Positions 1 through 6,234 of a stretch of DNA of 18,268 nt are shown piece after piece. Source of the DNA: Bacteroides sp. Its GTDB lineage: Bacteria; Bacteroidota; Bacteroidia; Bacteroidales; Muribaculaceae. The stretch covers positions 1 through 18,268 of the forward strand of contig JAAVDV010000038.1 of assembly GCA_014801595.1 (NCBI GenBank). Reading direction: 5' to 3'. The notes under the pieces were generated by a model. It saw only the letters and a program-made list of their open reading frames with translations. It had not been told where the DNA came from and ran no database searches. Both the position numbers and the translations under genes were made by a program. Each line of letters opens with the position of its first letter. Position 1 is the first letter of the stretch.

Positions 1-126
1 ACCCCCTTCTCCCGTGTAGTTATTTCCGATGATGAGAGTCCGGAGTCGGTCAAGGGAATGACCTTCGCAGTCACATCCCTCGATCGTCAGAACCGGGAAT
101 CCACCCCCGTAAAAATTAAACTCTGA
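1..126 (+). CDS. 3' end of an unidentified protein gene (partial)
   Basis: Frame 1 is open from the first base and stops at TGA 124-126, leaving 41 residues that end in TPVKIKL. The segment FAVTSLDRQNRESTP resembles the last strands of a fibronectin-III-like domain, where 'T.LDR..NES.P' is common. Such tails close some Bacteroidetes family-10 glycosyl hydrolase-like (GHL10) proteins, but with 41 residues that assignment is a guess. Codon choice (ctc, gtc, acc) matches the neighbouring genes. The gene precedes the HEPN/MNT cluster by 72 bases. No terminator hairpin is evident in that gap, which holds two copies of ACTTACTTA. The reading frame is reasonably supported; the product is not. Confidence 0.5.
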   Translation, partial: TPFSRVVISDDESPESVKGMTFAVTSLDRQNRESTPVKIKL

Positions 127-198
127 AAATAAGTAACATTGGCATGACTGTTTCACTTACTTAGGTGGTATTATTAACTGATTTAGAAAACTTACTTA

Positions 199-639
199 AT
201 GAACGAAGAGATCGACATACGTTGGCAGCAGAGATTAAGCAACTATGCCAAAGCTGTAGATCGGGTCGGAGATGCAATAGCACGTCTCCGGGCATCCGAT
301 GGAGAGGATCCCGGACTGGATGAAATGATGCGCGACTCTCTCATACAACGCTTTGAATTCTCGCACGAACTCGCATGGAAGTTGATGAAAGACTACGAGG
401 AATATCAGGGAATTTCAGGCATCAGGGGATCACGCGATGCAATACGCAACGCCCTTCAGATAGGCCTCGCGGATGATCCGGAATGGATGGAGACTATCGA
501 ACTCAGGAATCAAACCTCCCACCGATATGACGAAGAGATGGTGAAAGAAGCCACGAAGGTCATTATGGAGAAATTCTATCCATTGATGAAAAAATTGCGT
601 GAGGTTATGATTGAAATTAAATCAAAGGATAACGAATGA
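199..639 (+). CDS. HepT/HI0074-like HEPN protein (nucleotidyltransferase substrate-binding, TIGR01987-like)
   Basis: This is a 146-residue all-helical protein. Residues 50-110 carry the family core: QRFEFSHELAWKLMKDY, then GSRDAIRNA, then a weakly spaced ELRNQTSHRY. That last segment gives R103-x4-H108-x-Y110, the Rx4HxY motif of HepT-type HEPN RNases. In the studied type VII toxin-antitoxin systems Arg and His are the nuclease residues, and the partner MntA modifies the Tyr by adding AMP. The stop codon overlaps the start of the nucleotidyltransferase gene (ATGA, 636-639), the usual pairing for this family. HI0074 homologues were originally described as substrate-binding partners without a shown nuclease activity. 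Toxin function is therefore inferred from the motif and the partner, not proven. A start at 199 fits the AT-rich, SD-less leader. The family call is strong; the toxin role is moderate. Confidence 0.88.
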   Translation: MNEEIDIRWQQRLSNYAKAVDRVGDAIARLRASDGEDPGLDEMMRDSLIQRFEFSHELAWKLMKDYEEYQGISGIRGSRDAIRNALQIGLADDPEWMETIELRNQTSHRYDEEMVKEATKVIMEKFYPLMKKLREVMIEIKSKDNE

Positions 640-941
640 GATTCGGAATAGAGGAGAAATACTGGTCGATTATCAACGACGTCTTCGCACGCCATCCACA
701 TGTGCATCAGGTAGTGCTGTATGGCTCACGCGCCAAGGGCACCAACAAGCGGTTCTCCGATGTGGATATCACGCTGAAAGGTCCGGATGTTGACTGGCGT
801 GATCTTCTCTCCGTATCATCTCAACTCGAAGAGTCGACTCTACCCTACATATTTGACGTTTCTCTTTTCAAGACATTGAAGAACGAAGCACTTATCGACC
901 ATATAAACCGCAGAGGAATAACCATCTATGAACGATGCTGA
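636..941 (+). CDS. MntA-like minimal nucleotidyltransferase (HI0073 family)
   Basis: This is a 101-residue minimal nucleotidyltransferase of the DNA polymerase beta superfamily. The active-site signature GSRAKGTNKRFSDVD spans residues 30-44 and fits GS-x10-DxD exactly: G30, S31, D42, D44. A third candidate metal-binding Asp is D74 in YIFDVSLF. In type VII toxin-antitoxin systems this enzyme (MntA) silences the HEPN toxin by transferring AMP from ATP to the Tyr of Rx4HxY. The upstream gene has that Tyr. The start overlaps the stop of the HEPN gene by 4 nt, and the gene's own stop lies 14 nt inside the next gene, so translational coupling is likely. The catalytic set looks intact and nothing suggests decay. 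The family is certain from the motif; the antitoxin role is inferred. Confidence 0.88.
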   Translation: MRFGIEEKYWSIINDVFARHPHVHQVVLYGSRAKGTNKRFSDVDITLKGPDVDWRDLLSVSSQLEESTLPYIFDVSLFKTLKNEALIDHINRRGITIYERC

Positions 942-1716
942 AATAAAGATGAAGGAATTGAAAGACTTGCTCGATATGGAAGTGGAGCGTGTGAACCGTC
1001 CGGAGTTCATCGCCGATGACCCCGTGCAGTTTCCCCGGCGATTCTCTGACGTCAGGGATATTGAAATCGTGGCATTTCTCGCATCCATCATAGCTTGGGG
1101 AAACCGGAAGATGATCTGCCGCGATGCGGAGAGACTGCTCCATATAATGGGCGATCAGCCTTACGAGTACGTACGTGACGGAGCTTTCGAACAACTAGAT
1201 CCCGACCTCAATATCCACCGGACCTTCTTCGCCCGCAATCTGAAACATCTCCTGCGCGCACTGCGGGAGATATATCGTAGCCACTCCTCGCTCGACGCTT
1301 TTGCCGCTGCAATGAAAGTCGGCGCGTCGGAAGCCCCGGCCTGGGAACTCGTCGGTCATATTAAGCGTATCATGGCCGATGTCAACGATGGTGAGGCCGA
1401 CTCCCGGGCACTCCCGCAGAATCTCTCCACCACAGCCCTGAAACGCATCAACATGGCTCTTCGCTGGCTCGTGCGCGACGACGGAATCGTAGATATGGGC
1501 GTATGGTCATGTATTCCGAAATCAAAGTTGTTCGTCCCCCTCGATGTTCATGTCGGAAATACAGCGCGTGAACTCGGTCTCGTCCATCGGAAAGCCAACG
1601 ACCGAAAGACCGTCGACGAGCTTATGGTGCCTCTCCGTGATTTCCGCCCCGACGATCCCGCCATCTACGACTATGCCCTCTTCGGCATAGGCATAAATTC
1701 TAAGAAAATTAAATAA
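928..1716 (+). CDS. TIGR02757 (DUF2400) family protein
   Basis: This 262-residue protein matches the TIGR02757/DUF2400 family recalled from Bacteroidetes and a few other phyla. Recognisable blocks are EIVAFLASIIAWGNRKMI (about residues 46-63), HRTFFARNLKHLL (97-109), TTALKRINMALRWLVRDD (168-185), SKLFVPLDVHVGNTARELGL (about 200-219) and DPAIYDYALFGIGI (242-255). The family has no established activity. A distant likeness to helix-hairpin-helix DNA glycosylase-type folds has been suggested for such proteins, and I cannot test it here. Length is typical. The start overlaps the nucleotidyltransferase gene by 14 nt and valS follows after 13 bases, so it sits in the middle of an apparent operon. 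No signal peptide or membrane segment is visible, so it is probably cytoplasmic. Confidence 0.88.
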   Translation: MNDAEIKMKELKDLLDMEVERVNRPEFIADDPVQFPRRFSDVRDIEIVAFLASIIAWGNRKMICRDAERLLHIMGDQPYEYVRDGAFEQLDPDLNIHRTFFARNLKHLLRALREIYRSHSSLDAFAAAMKVGASEAPAWELVGHIKRIMADVNDGEADSRALPQNLSTTALKRINMALRWLVRDDGIVDMGVWSCIPKSKLFVPLDVHVGNTARELGLVHRKANDRKTVDELMVPLRDFRPDDPAIYDYALFGIGINSKKIK

Positions 1717-1729
1717 TAAATATCCCATT

Positions 1730-4369
1730 ATGAACGAACTCGCTTCGAAATACAACCCCGCCGAGGTTGAACAGAAATGGTATGACTACTGGATGGAACA
1801 CGGCCTCTTCCATTCCGAACCCGATGACCGCGAACCCTACTGTATCGTTATCCCGCCGCCGAACGTGACAGGTGTCCTCCACATGGGCCATATGCTCAAT
1901 AATACAATCCAGGACATCCTTGTGCGCCGCGCCCGAATGCAGGGGAAGAACGCTCTATGGGTGCCCGGCACCGACCACGCCGCTATCGCCACCGAGACCA
2001 AGGTAATCTCCAAACTCGCCGAACAAGGCATAAAGAAAACCGATCTCACTCGTGAGCAATTCCTGGAACATGCCTGGGACTGGACACGCAACCATGGTGG
2101 TATAATCCTCTCGCAACTCCGCAAGCTCGGCGCATCATGCGATTGGGAGCGCACTGCTTTCACTCTCGACGAAATGCGCTCGAAGAGCGTAATAAAAGTG
2201 TTCTGCGACCTCTACGACAAGGGGCTTATCTACCGTGGACTGAGAATGGTCAACTGGGATCCCCAGAACAAGACCGCTATCTCCGATGACGAGGTATATT
2301 ATCAGCAGGAGCATTCCAAACTCTATTATCTCAAATATTATGTCGCCGGCGATCCGGAGGGACGCTACGCCGTCGTAGCCACCACGCGCCCCGAGACAAT
2401 AATGGGCGACACCGCCATGTGCATCAACCCCAAGGATCCGAAAAATGAATGGCTCAAGGGGAAGCGCGTCATCGTCCCCCTCGTCGGCAGAGAGATTCCT
2501 GTAATCGAGGACCGCTATGTCGACATCGAGTTCGGAACAGGCTGCCTGAAGGTTACACCGGCCCACGACAAGAATGACGAGATGCTCGGAAAGACCCATA
2601 ACCTTGAGGTCATCGATATCTTCAACGAAGATGCCACCCTCAACGAACATGGCGGCAAATATGCCGGTATGGATCGCTTCGCCGTGCGTAAGCTCATAGC
2701 CAAGGAACTTGCCGAGGCCGGACTGATGGAGAGAGAGGAGGATTACACGAACAACGTCGGATACTCCGAGCGTACGAAAGTCGCCATCGAGCCGCGTCTA
2801 TCCCTCCAGTGGTTTATCAAGATGAAACATTTCGCCGAGATCGCTCTTCCGCCGGTAATGGAGGATATCATACGTTTCGTGCCCGAGAAGTATAAGAATA
2901 CGTATCGCGTATGGATGGAGAATATCCAGGACTGGTGTATCAGCCGACAGCTGTGGTGGGGCCACCGCATCCCGGCGTATTATTATACGGCTGCCGACGG
3001 CACGGAAAACTTCGTAGTAGCCGAGAATCCGGAGCAGGCTCTTGAAAAAGCCATCGCCGAATCCGGACTTCCCCTCACTCCCGATTCCCTCCGACAGGAT
3101 GAGGGTGCGCTCGACACCTGGTTCTCCTCATGGTTATGGCCCATCACCCTTTTCAACGGTATTCTTGATCCGGGCAATAAGGAAATCAGCTACTACTATC
3201 CCACCTCAACCCTCGTCACAGGTCCGGACATCATCTTCTTCTGGGTGGCGAGAATGATTATGGCGGGATATGAATATGTAGGTGAGCAGCCCTTCGACAA
3301 CGTGTATTTCACGGGTATCGTGCGTGACAAGCTGGGACGCAAGATGTCGAAATCTCTCGGCAATTCACCCGATCCTCTCGAACTTATCGACCGTTTCGGT
3401 GCAGACGGCGTGAGAATGGGCCTGATGCTTGCCGCTCCCGCCGGCAATGACATCATGTATGACGACTCGCTCTGCGAACAGGGAAGAAACTTCTGCAACA
3501 AGATCTGGAACGCTTTCCGTCTCGTCAAGGGTTGGCAGACCGACGACACTATCCCACAGCCGGAGGCATCGCGCCTCGGTGTAGAATGGTTTGACCATAA
3601 ACTCAACGACACCCTCGCCGAGCTCAACGACCTCATGGGCAAATTCCGTATTTCGGAAGCCCTCATGGCTGTCTATAAACTCTTCTGGGATGAATTTTCC
3701 TCATGGTTGCTTGAAGTGGTCAAGCCTCCGTACGGGCAGCCTATCGACCGTAAGACCTACGACTCAGTCCTCGCAGGCTTCGATACGTTGCTCAAGATGC
3801 TCCACCCCTTCATGCCCTTCATCACAGAGGAGCTTTGGCAGCATCTTTACGAGCGCAAGCCCGGCGAGAGCATCATGTATGCCAAGCTCCCCGAAGCCGC
3901 CGGTGCCGACAAGGAGGCCATCTCACGTTTTGAAACCCTCAAGGAGATAATCGCCGGCGTGCGCACTATCCGCAAACAGAAGCAGATTCCTCAGAAGGAA
4001 TCACTGAAGCTCCTGGTCAAGGGCCACCACGATGCCTCGCTCGATGCTATCCTTCTCAAGATGGGTAATCTTGAAAGCATCGAGGCGGTCGAGGAGAAAC
4101 CGGCGATGTCTCAGTCATTCATGGTCGGTGCGACAGAATATGCCGTGCCCCTCGAAAGCAACGTAAACGTAGAGGAGGAGATAAAGAAACTCGAAGCCGA
4201 CCTGGAATATCAGCTCAAGTTCCTTGCCGGTGTAGAGAAGAAACTCTCCAACGAACGTTTCGTCAGCTCCGCTCCTGAAAAGGTGGTGGCTCTCGAACGC
4301 AAGAAGCAGAGCGACGCAAATGAGAAAATCGCGGCTATCCGCGCCGCTCTCACAGCCCTCGGAAAGTAA
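1730..4369 (+). CDS. valS: valyl-tRNA synthetase
   Basis: This is a class I aminoacyl-tRNA synthetase that charges tRNA-Val with valine in the cytoplasm. The 879-residue length is normal for bacterial ValRS. It opens with PPPNVTGVLHMGH (residues 42-54), containing the HIGH box as HMGH 51-54. The CP1 editing domain carries TTRPET at about 218-223. The second catalytic motif KMSKS is at 538-542 within GRKMSKSLGNSPDPLEL. The C-terminal part (about 810-879) is the Glu/Lys-rich coiled-coil tRNA-binding arm typical of ValRS, which separates it from IleRS and LeuRS. It follows the TIGR02757 gene by 13 bases and ends 65 bases before a clear terminator, so it is probably the last gene of the operon. 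It has no oddities and certainty is very high. Confidence 0.98.
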   Translation: MNELASKYNPAEVEQKWYDYWMEHGLFHSEPDDREPYCIVIPPPNVTGVLHMGHMLNNTIQDILVRRARMQGKNALWVPGTDHAAIATETKVISKLAEQGIKKTDLTREQFLEHAWDWTRNHGGIILSQLRKLGASCDWERTAFTLDEMRSKSVIKVFCDLYDKGLIYRGLRMVNWDPQNKTAISDDEVYYQQEHSKLYYLKYYVAGDPEGRYAVVATTRPETIMGDTAMCINPKDPKNEWLKGKRVIVPLVGREIPVIEDRYVDIEFGTGCLKVTPAHDKNDEMLGKTHNLEVIDIFNEDATLNEHGGKYAGMDRFAVRKLIAKELAEAGLMEREEDYTNNVGYSERTKVAIEPRLSLQWFIKMKHFAEIALPPVMEDIIRFVPEKYKNTYRVWMENIQDWCISRQLWWGHRIPAYYYTAADGTENFVVAENPEQALEKAIAESGLPLTPDSLRQDEGALDTWFSSWLWPITLFNGILDPGNKEISYYYPTSTLVTGPDIIFFWVARMIMAGYEYVGEQPFDNVYFTGIVRDKLGRKMSKSLGNSPDPLELIDRFGADGVRMGLMLAAPAGNDIMYDDSLCEQGRNFCNKIWNAFRLVKGWQTDDTIPQPEASRLGVEWFDHKLNDTLAELNDLMGKFRISEALMAVYKLFWDEFSSWLLEVVKPPYGQPIDRKTYDSVLAGFDTLLKMLHPFMPFITEELWQHLYERKPGESIMYAKLPEAAGADKEAISRFETLKEIIAGVRTIRKQKQIPQKESLKLLVKGHHDASLDAILLKMGNLESIEAVEEKPAMSQSFMVGATEYAVPLESNVNVEEEIKKLEADLEYQLKFLAGVEKKLSNERFVSSAPEKVVALERKKQSDANEKIAAIRAALTALGK

Positions 4370-4433
4370 AACATCAATCTTGGAGAATGCAACGAAATGT
4401 TAAAATCGCATTTTATGTTGCAGAACATATAAG

Positions 4434-4462
4434 AAGAGTGGAGTTTTCTCCACTCTTTTTTT
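4434..4462 (+). terminator. intrinsic terminator after valS
   Basis: A perfect inverted repeat AAGAGTGGAG / CTCCACTCTT (10 bp, loop TTTT at 4444-4447) runs into a T-run that reaches 4462. It sits 65 bases after the valS stop. A weaker hairpin lies just before it, TGCAAC (4388-4393) with GTTGCA (4417-4422), enclosing AAAAT/ATTTT. The remaining bases up to the ald start at 4580 are AT-rich. They must hold the ald promoter, but I could not place -33 and -7 elements with confidence. Confidence 0.9.
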
Positions 4463-4579
4463 GTAACTTTAGCGCGGATTAATAAATCATCCTCCGGGTT
4501 TTCCAAACGGTTCCGCCGTCGCGAAAAACGGATACCAGTCAAAACCTTTTATCTACTACCCCAAAAACATCGAAAGACA

Positions 4580-5686
4580 ATGATCATCGGAGTACCTAAA
4601 GAAATCAAGAACAACGAGAACCGCGTGGGTGTGACCCCCGCCGGTGTCAAGGAACTCGTAAAGCATGGCCACACCCTATACGTGCAGCATACCGCAGGCG
4701 AAGGCTCAGGATTCAGCGACGCTGAATACGTCGCAGCCGGTGCGACTATCCTCCCCACCATCGAGGAAGTCTACGGTATCGCCGAAATGATCATTAAGGT
4801 TAAGGAGCCTATCGAGCCCGAGTATGCCCTCGTTCGTAAAGACCAGGTGCTCTTCACATACTTCCACTTTGCTTCCGATCTTCCCCTGACTGAGGCAATG
4901 ATGAAAGCCGGCGCGATCTGCATCGCCTACGAAACAGTGCGTGGCCATCATGGCACACTCCCCTTGCTTATCCCCATGAGTGAGGTGGCAGGCAGAATGT
5001 CGGTTCAGGAGGGTGCCCGCTTCCTTGAGAAGCCCCAGGGTGGTCGTGGTGTGCTGCTCGGCGGCGTGCCGGGTGTGACTCCCGCCAAGGTCCTCGTGCT
5101 CGGTGCCGGTGTCGTAGGCCGCAACGCAGCTCTTATGGCAGCCGGTCTCGGTGCCGATGTCACTATCTGCGACATCTCCCTCCCGACTCTCCGCCACTGC
5201 GCCGAATTCATGCCCAAGAACGTGAAGACTCTCTACAGCTCACAGCACAACATCGAACAGGAACTGCCGACTACCGACCTCGTCATCGGTTCCGTGCTCA
5301 TCCCCGGCGCGAAGGCTCCCCACCTCATCACTAAAGATATGGTGAAACTCCTGCGTCCCGGTTCCGTAATGGTCGACGTAGCTATCGACCAGGGCGGATG
5401 TTTCGAGACCTCACATCCCACGACCCATTCTGAGCCAACATTCGTAGTCGACGGCGTTGTGCAATATGCCGTTGCAAATATCCCCGGTGCCGTGCCCTAC
5501 ACTTCCACTCTGGCACTCACCAACGCCACACTCCCCTATGCTCTCCGTCTTGCCGATATGGGCTGGCGTGAGGCTTGCAAGAAGGATCCGGGTCTCGCCG
5601 ACGGCGTGAACATGGTCGATGGCAAGATCACTTTCAAAGCTGTAGCAGAGGCATTCGACCTCCCTTACACTCCCCTCGAACTCTAA
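4580..5686 (+). CDS. ald: alanine dehydrogenase
   Basis: This 368-residue NAD-dependent enzyme interconverts L-alanine and pyruvate plus ammonia. It matches bacterial alanine dehydrogenases from end to end, starting MIIGVPKEIKNNENRVGVTP. The residues known as substrate-binding or catalytic in this family fall at their usual numbers: Arg15, Lys75, His96 and Asp270 (VAIDQGG). The Rossmann nucleotide-binding loop is GAGVVGRNAA at 175-184. Length is standard and no residue is missing. It stands alone between the valS terminator and a strong hairpin downstream, so it is probably monocistronic. In gut Bacteroidales it would be expected to link alanine and nitrogen metabolism to pyruvate. The protein is cytoplasmic, with no signal peptide. 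Confidence 0.98.
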   Translation: MIIGVPKEIKNNENRVGVTPAGVKELVKHGHTLYVQHTAGEGSGFSDAEYVAAGATILPTIEEVYGIAEMIIKVKEPIEPEYALVRKDQVLFTYFHFASDLPLTEAMMKAGAICIAYETVRGHHGTLPLLIPMSEVAGRMSVQEGARFLEKPQGGRGVLLGGVPGVTPAKVLVLGAGVVGRNAALMAAGLGADVTICDISLPTLRHCAEFMPKNVKTLYSSQHNIEQELPTTDLVIGSVLIPGAKAPHLITKDMVKLLRPGSVMVDVAIDQGGCFETSHPTTHSEPTFVVDGVVQYAVANIPGAVPYTSTLALTNATLPYALRLADMGWREACKKDPGLADGVNMVDGKITFKAVAEAFDLPYTPLEL

Positions 5687-5728
5687 TTATACCACCCCCC
5701 GACAACAACGACAACATTAGATAGGGAT

Positions 5729-5764
5729 TCGGCGCTGCCCGCGATGTTTCGCGTGCGGCGCCGA
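5729..5764 (+). terminator. hairpin terminator after ald
   Basis: A 16-position helix has its left arm at 5729-5744 (TCGGCGCTGCCCGCGA) and its right arm at 5749-5764 (TCGCGTGCGGCGCCGA), around loop TGTT. It contains one T-G wobble and one C-T mismatch. It is very GC-rich, starts 42 bases after the ald stop and is followed by TAATTTTAA rather than a clean T-run, so it may terminate only partly. It is the obvious end of the ald transcript. Confidence 0.75.
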
Positions 5765-5783
5765 TAATTTTAACATTTATATA

Positions 5784-5815
5784 TTTGGGAGATTACAGAT
5801 TTATTGCTAACTTCG
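5784..5815 (+). promoter_or_regulatory. candidate Bacteroidetes-type promoter for the structured leader/RNA
   Basis: TTTG at 5784-5787 is followed after 20 bases by TAACTTCG at 5808-5815. The Bacteroidetes primary sigma factor recognises TTTG and TAnnTTTG about 19-21 bases apart. This pair misses one base of the -7 box. Transcription would begin near 5820, giving either a roughly 350-base RNA that ends at the T6 tract or a roughly 415-base leader of the C10 peptidase gene. A second TATATTTG at 5780-5787 overlaps it but lacks a -33 partner. Confidence 0.45.
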
Positions 5816-5842
5816 CGATTGCGGATCCGTACACAGAAGCCC

Positions 5843-5864
5843 GGGTCATGGGTTTGTGGGTGGG
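5843..5864 (+). other. G-quadruplex motif in the leader region
   Basis: Four GGG tracts lie at 5843-5845, 5850-5852, 5858-5860 and 5862-5864, separated by loops of 4, 5 and 1 bases. This meets the canonical G3+N1-7 definition on the + strand. It lies inside the predicted transcript just after the candidate promoter. Whether it folds as DNA or RNA is unknown. Confidence 0.5.
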
Positions 5865-6002
5865 AATTCGCCGGTAATGGTGCGGAGGCACCTATATTTT
5901 TGATGAAAATTTAAAAGCGTTTATCCGCGCAATTTCCTGATATACAGAAATTCTCGCAAAATTTCAAATTGGAGTCAGGATAGTGCAACGGTAGATGCCC
6001 GT

Positions 6003-6171
6003 GGTTTATGTACAGTCTTTCCGACAAGTCATTTCTCAATCAAGAGAATGGCTTGTCCGCACGTACTACATACACCGGCGTGGGCTTCTGCGTTGCCGTC
6101 CAACTCCAAAAGGCAATGCGAGAAGCCTCTGTATGAAGGACGGCAACAGATACAGTCTCCCACGCTTTTTT
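6003..6171 (+). ncRNA. putative structured RNA or leader with two folded domains and a terminal U-tract
   Basis: Domain 1 (6003-6076) has a lower stem pairing GGTTTATGTAC with GTAC(TAC)ATACACC. Its upper hairpin is GACAAGTCATTTCTC (6023-6037) with GAGAATGGCTTGTC (6044-6057): 14 pairs including one wobble, one bulge, loop AATCAA. Domain 2 is closed by GCGTGGG (6078-6084) and CCCACGC (6159-6165), followed directly by TTTTTT. Inside there are two incompatible folds. Fold A is a three-way junction, with 6085-6097 pairing 6112-6125 (one bulge, one wobble) and CTGTAT (6129-6134) pairing ATACAG (6150-6155). Fold B pairs GTTGCCGTCC (6092-6101) perfectly with GGACGGCAAC (6138-6147). In fold A the loop bases GTCC and GGAC could still kiss. 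It lacks the signature sequences I know for tmRNA, RNase P RNA and SRP RNA. A 6S-type RNA or the Rfam Bacteroidales-1 motif cannot be excluded by eye. Confidence 0.6.
6078..6171 (+). terminator. terminator stem and U6 tract upstream of the C10 peptidase gene
   Basis: GCGTGGG (6078-6084) pairs perfectly with CCCACGC (6159-6165), and six T residues follow at once (6166-6171). The stem encloses 74 bases that fold in turn, so this is an intrinsic terminator of complex shape rather than a simple hairpin. It stands 63 bases before the peptidase start codon. Either it ends an independent small RNA or it attenuates expression of the peptidase. Confidence 0.65.
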
Positions 6172-6234
6172 CTTACCTAACCTTCTAACGATTGTCGTTG
6201 AGGGGAGACCACTGACAGAGACTTATCACTCACT

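Larger units (their letters stand above)
5687..6234 (+). other. 548-base gene-free region with promoter, G4 motif and structured RNA
   Basis: No credible protein gene lies between ald and the C10 peptidase. In order the stretch holds the ald terminator hairpin (5729-5764), a promoter-like TTTG-N20-TAACTTCG (5784-5815), and a possible closing pairing of 5818-5826 with 5923-5933 (9 bp, 2-nt bulge). Then come four GGG tracts (5843-5864), a small GGTGC/GCACC hairpin with loop GGAG (5879-5892), AATTTC/GAAATT (5931-5952), two large RNA folds (6003-6171) and a T6 tract. A short inverted repeat AACGA-TTG-TCGTT lies at 6187-6199. I see no TAnnTTTG element between the terminator and the start codon at 6235. 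The peptidase may therefore depend on read-through from upstream. Confidence 0.75.

Noticed and set aside
139..198. Two copies of ACTTACTTA before the HEPN gene
   Set aside because: The repeat is short, AT-rich and not placed at a recognisable promoter, so chance is a sufficient explanation.
5971..6012. tRNA-like start with a D-loop resemblance (GTGCAACGGTAGA)
   Set aside because: The D stem does not pair, and no anticodon arm, T arm or acceptor stem can be formed around it. It is not a tRNA or a clear tRNA remnant.
5818..6171. Identity as RNase P RNA, tmRNA or SRP RNA
   Set aside because: The conserved RNase P core (around GAGGAAAGTCC), the tRNA-like ends and tag frame of tmRNA, and the SRP tetraloop domain are all missing, although the length would suit RNase P.
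5995..6180. 61-codon open frame between ald and the C10 peptidase
   Set aside because: It runs through the arms of two strong hairpins and ends beyond the T6 terminator tract. Its composition (many Arg, Cys and Tyr, no domain) is unlike the neighbours. The bases are better explained as structured RNA.
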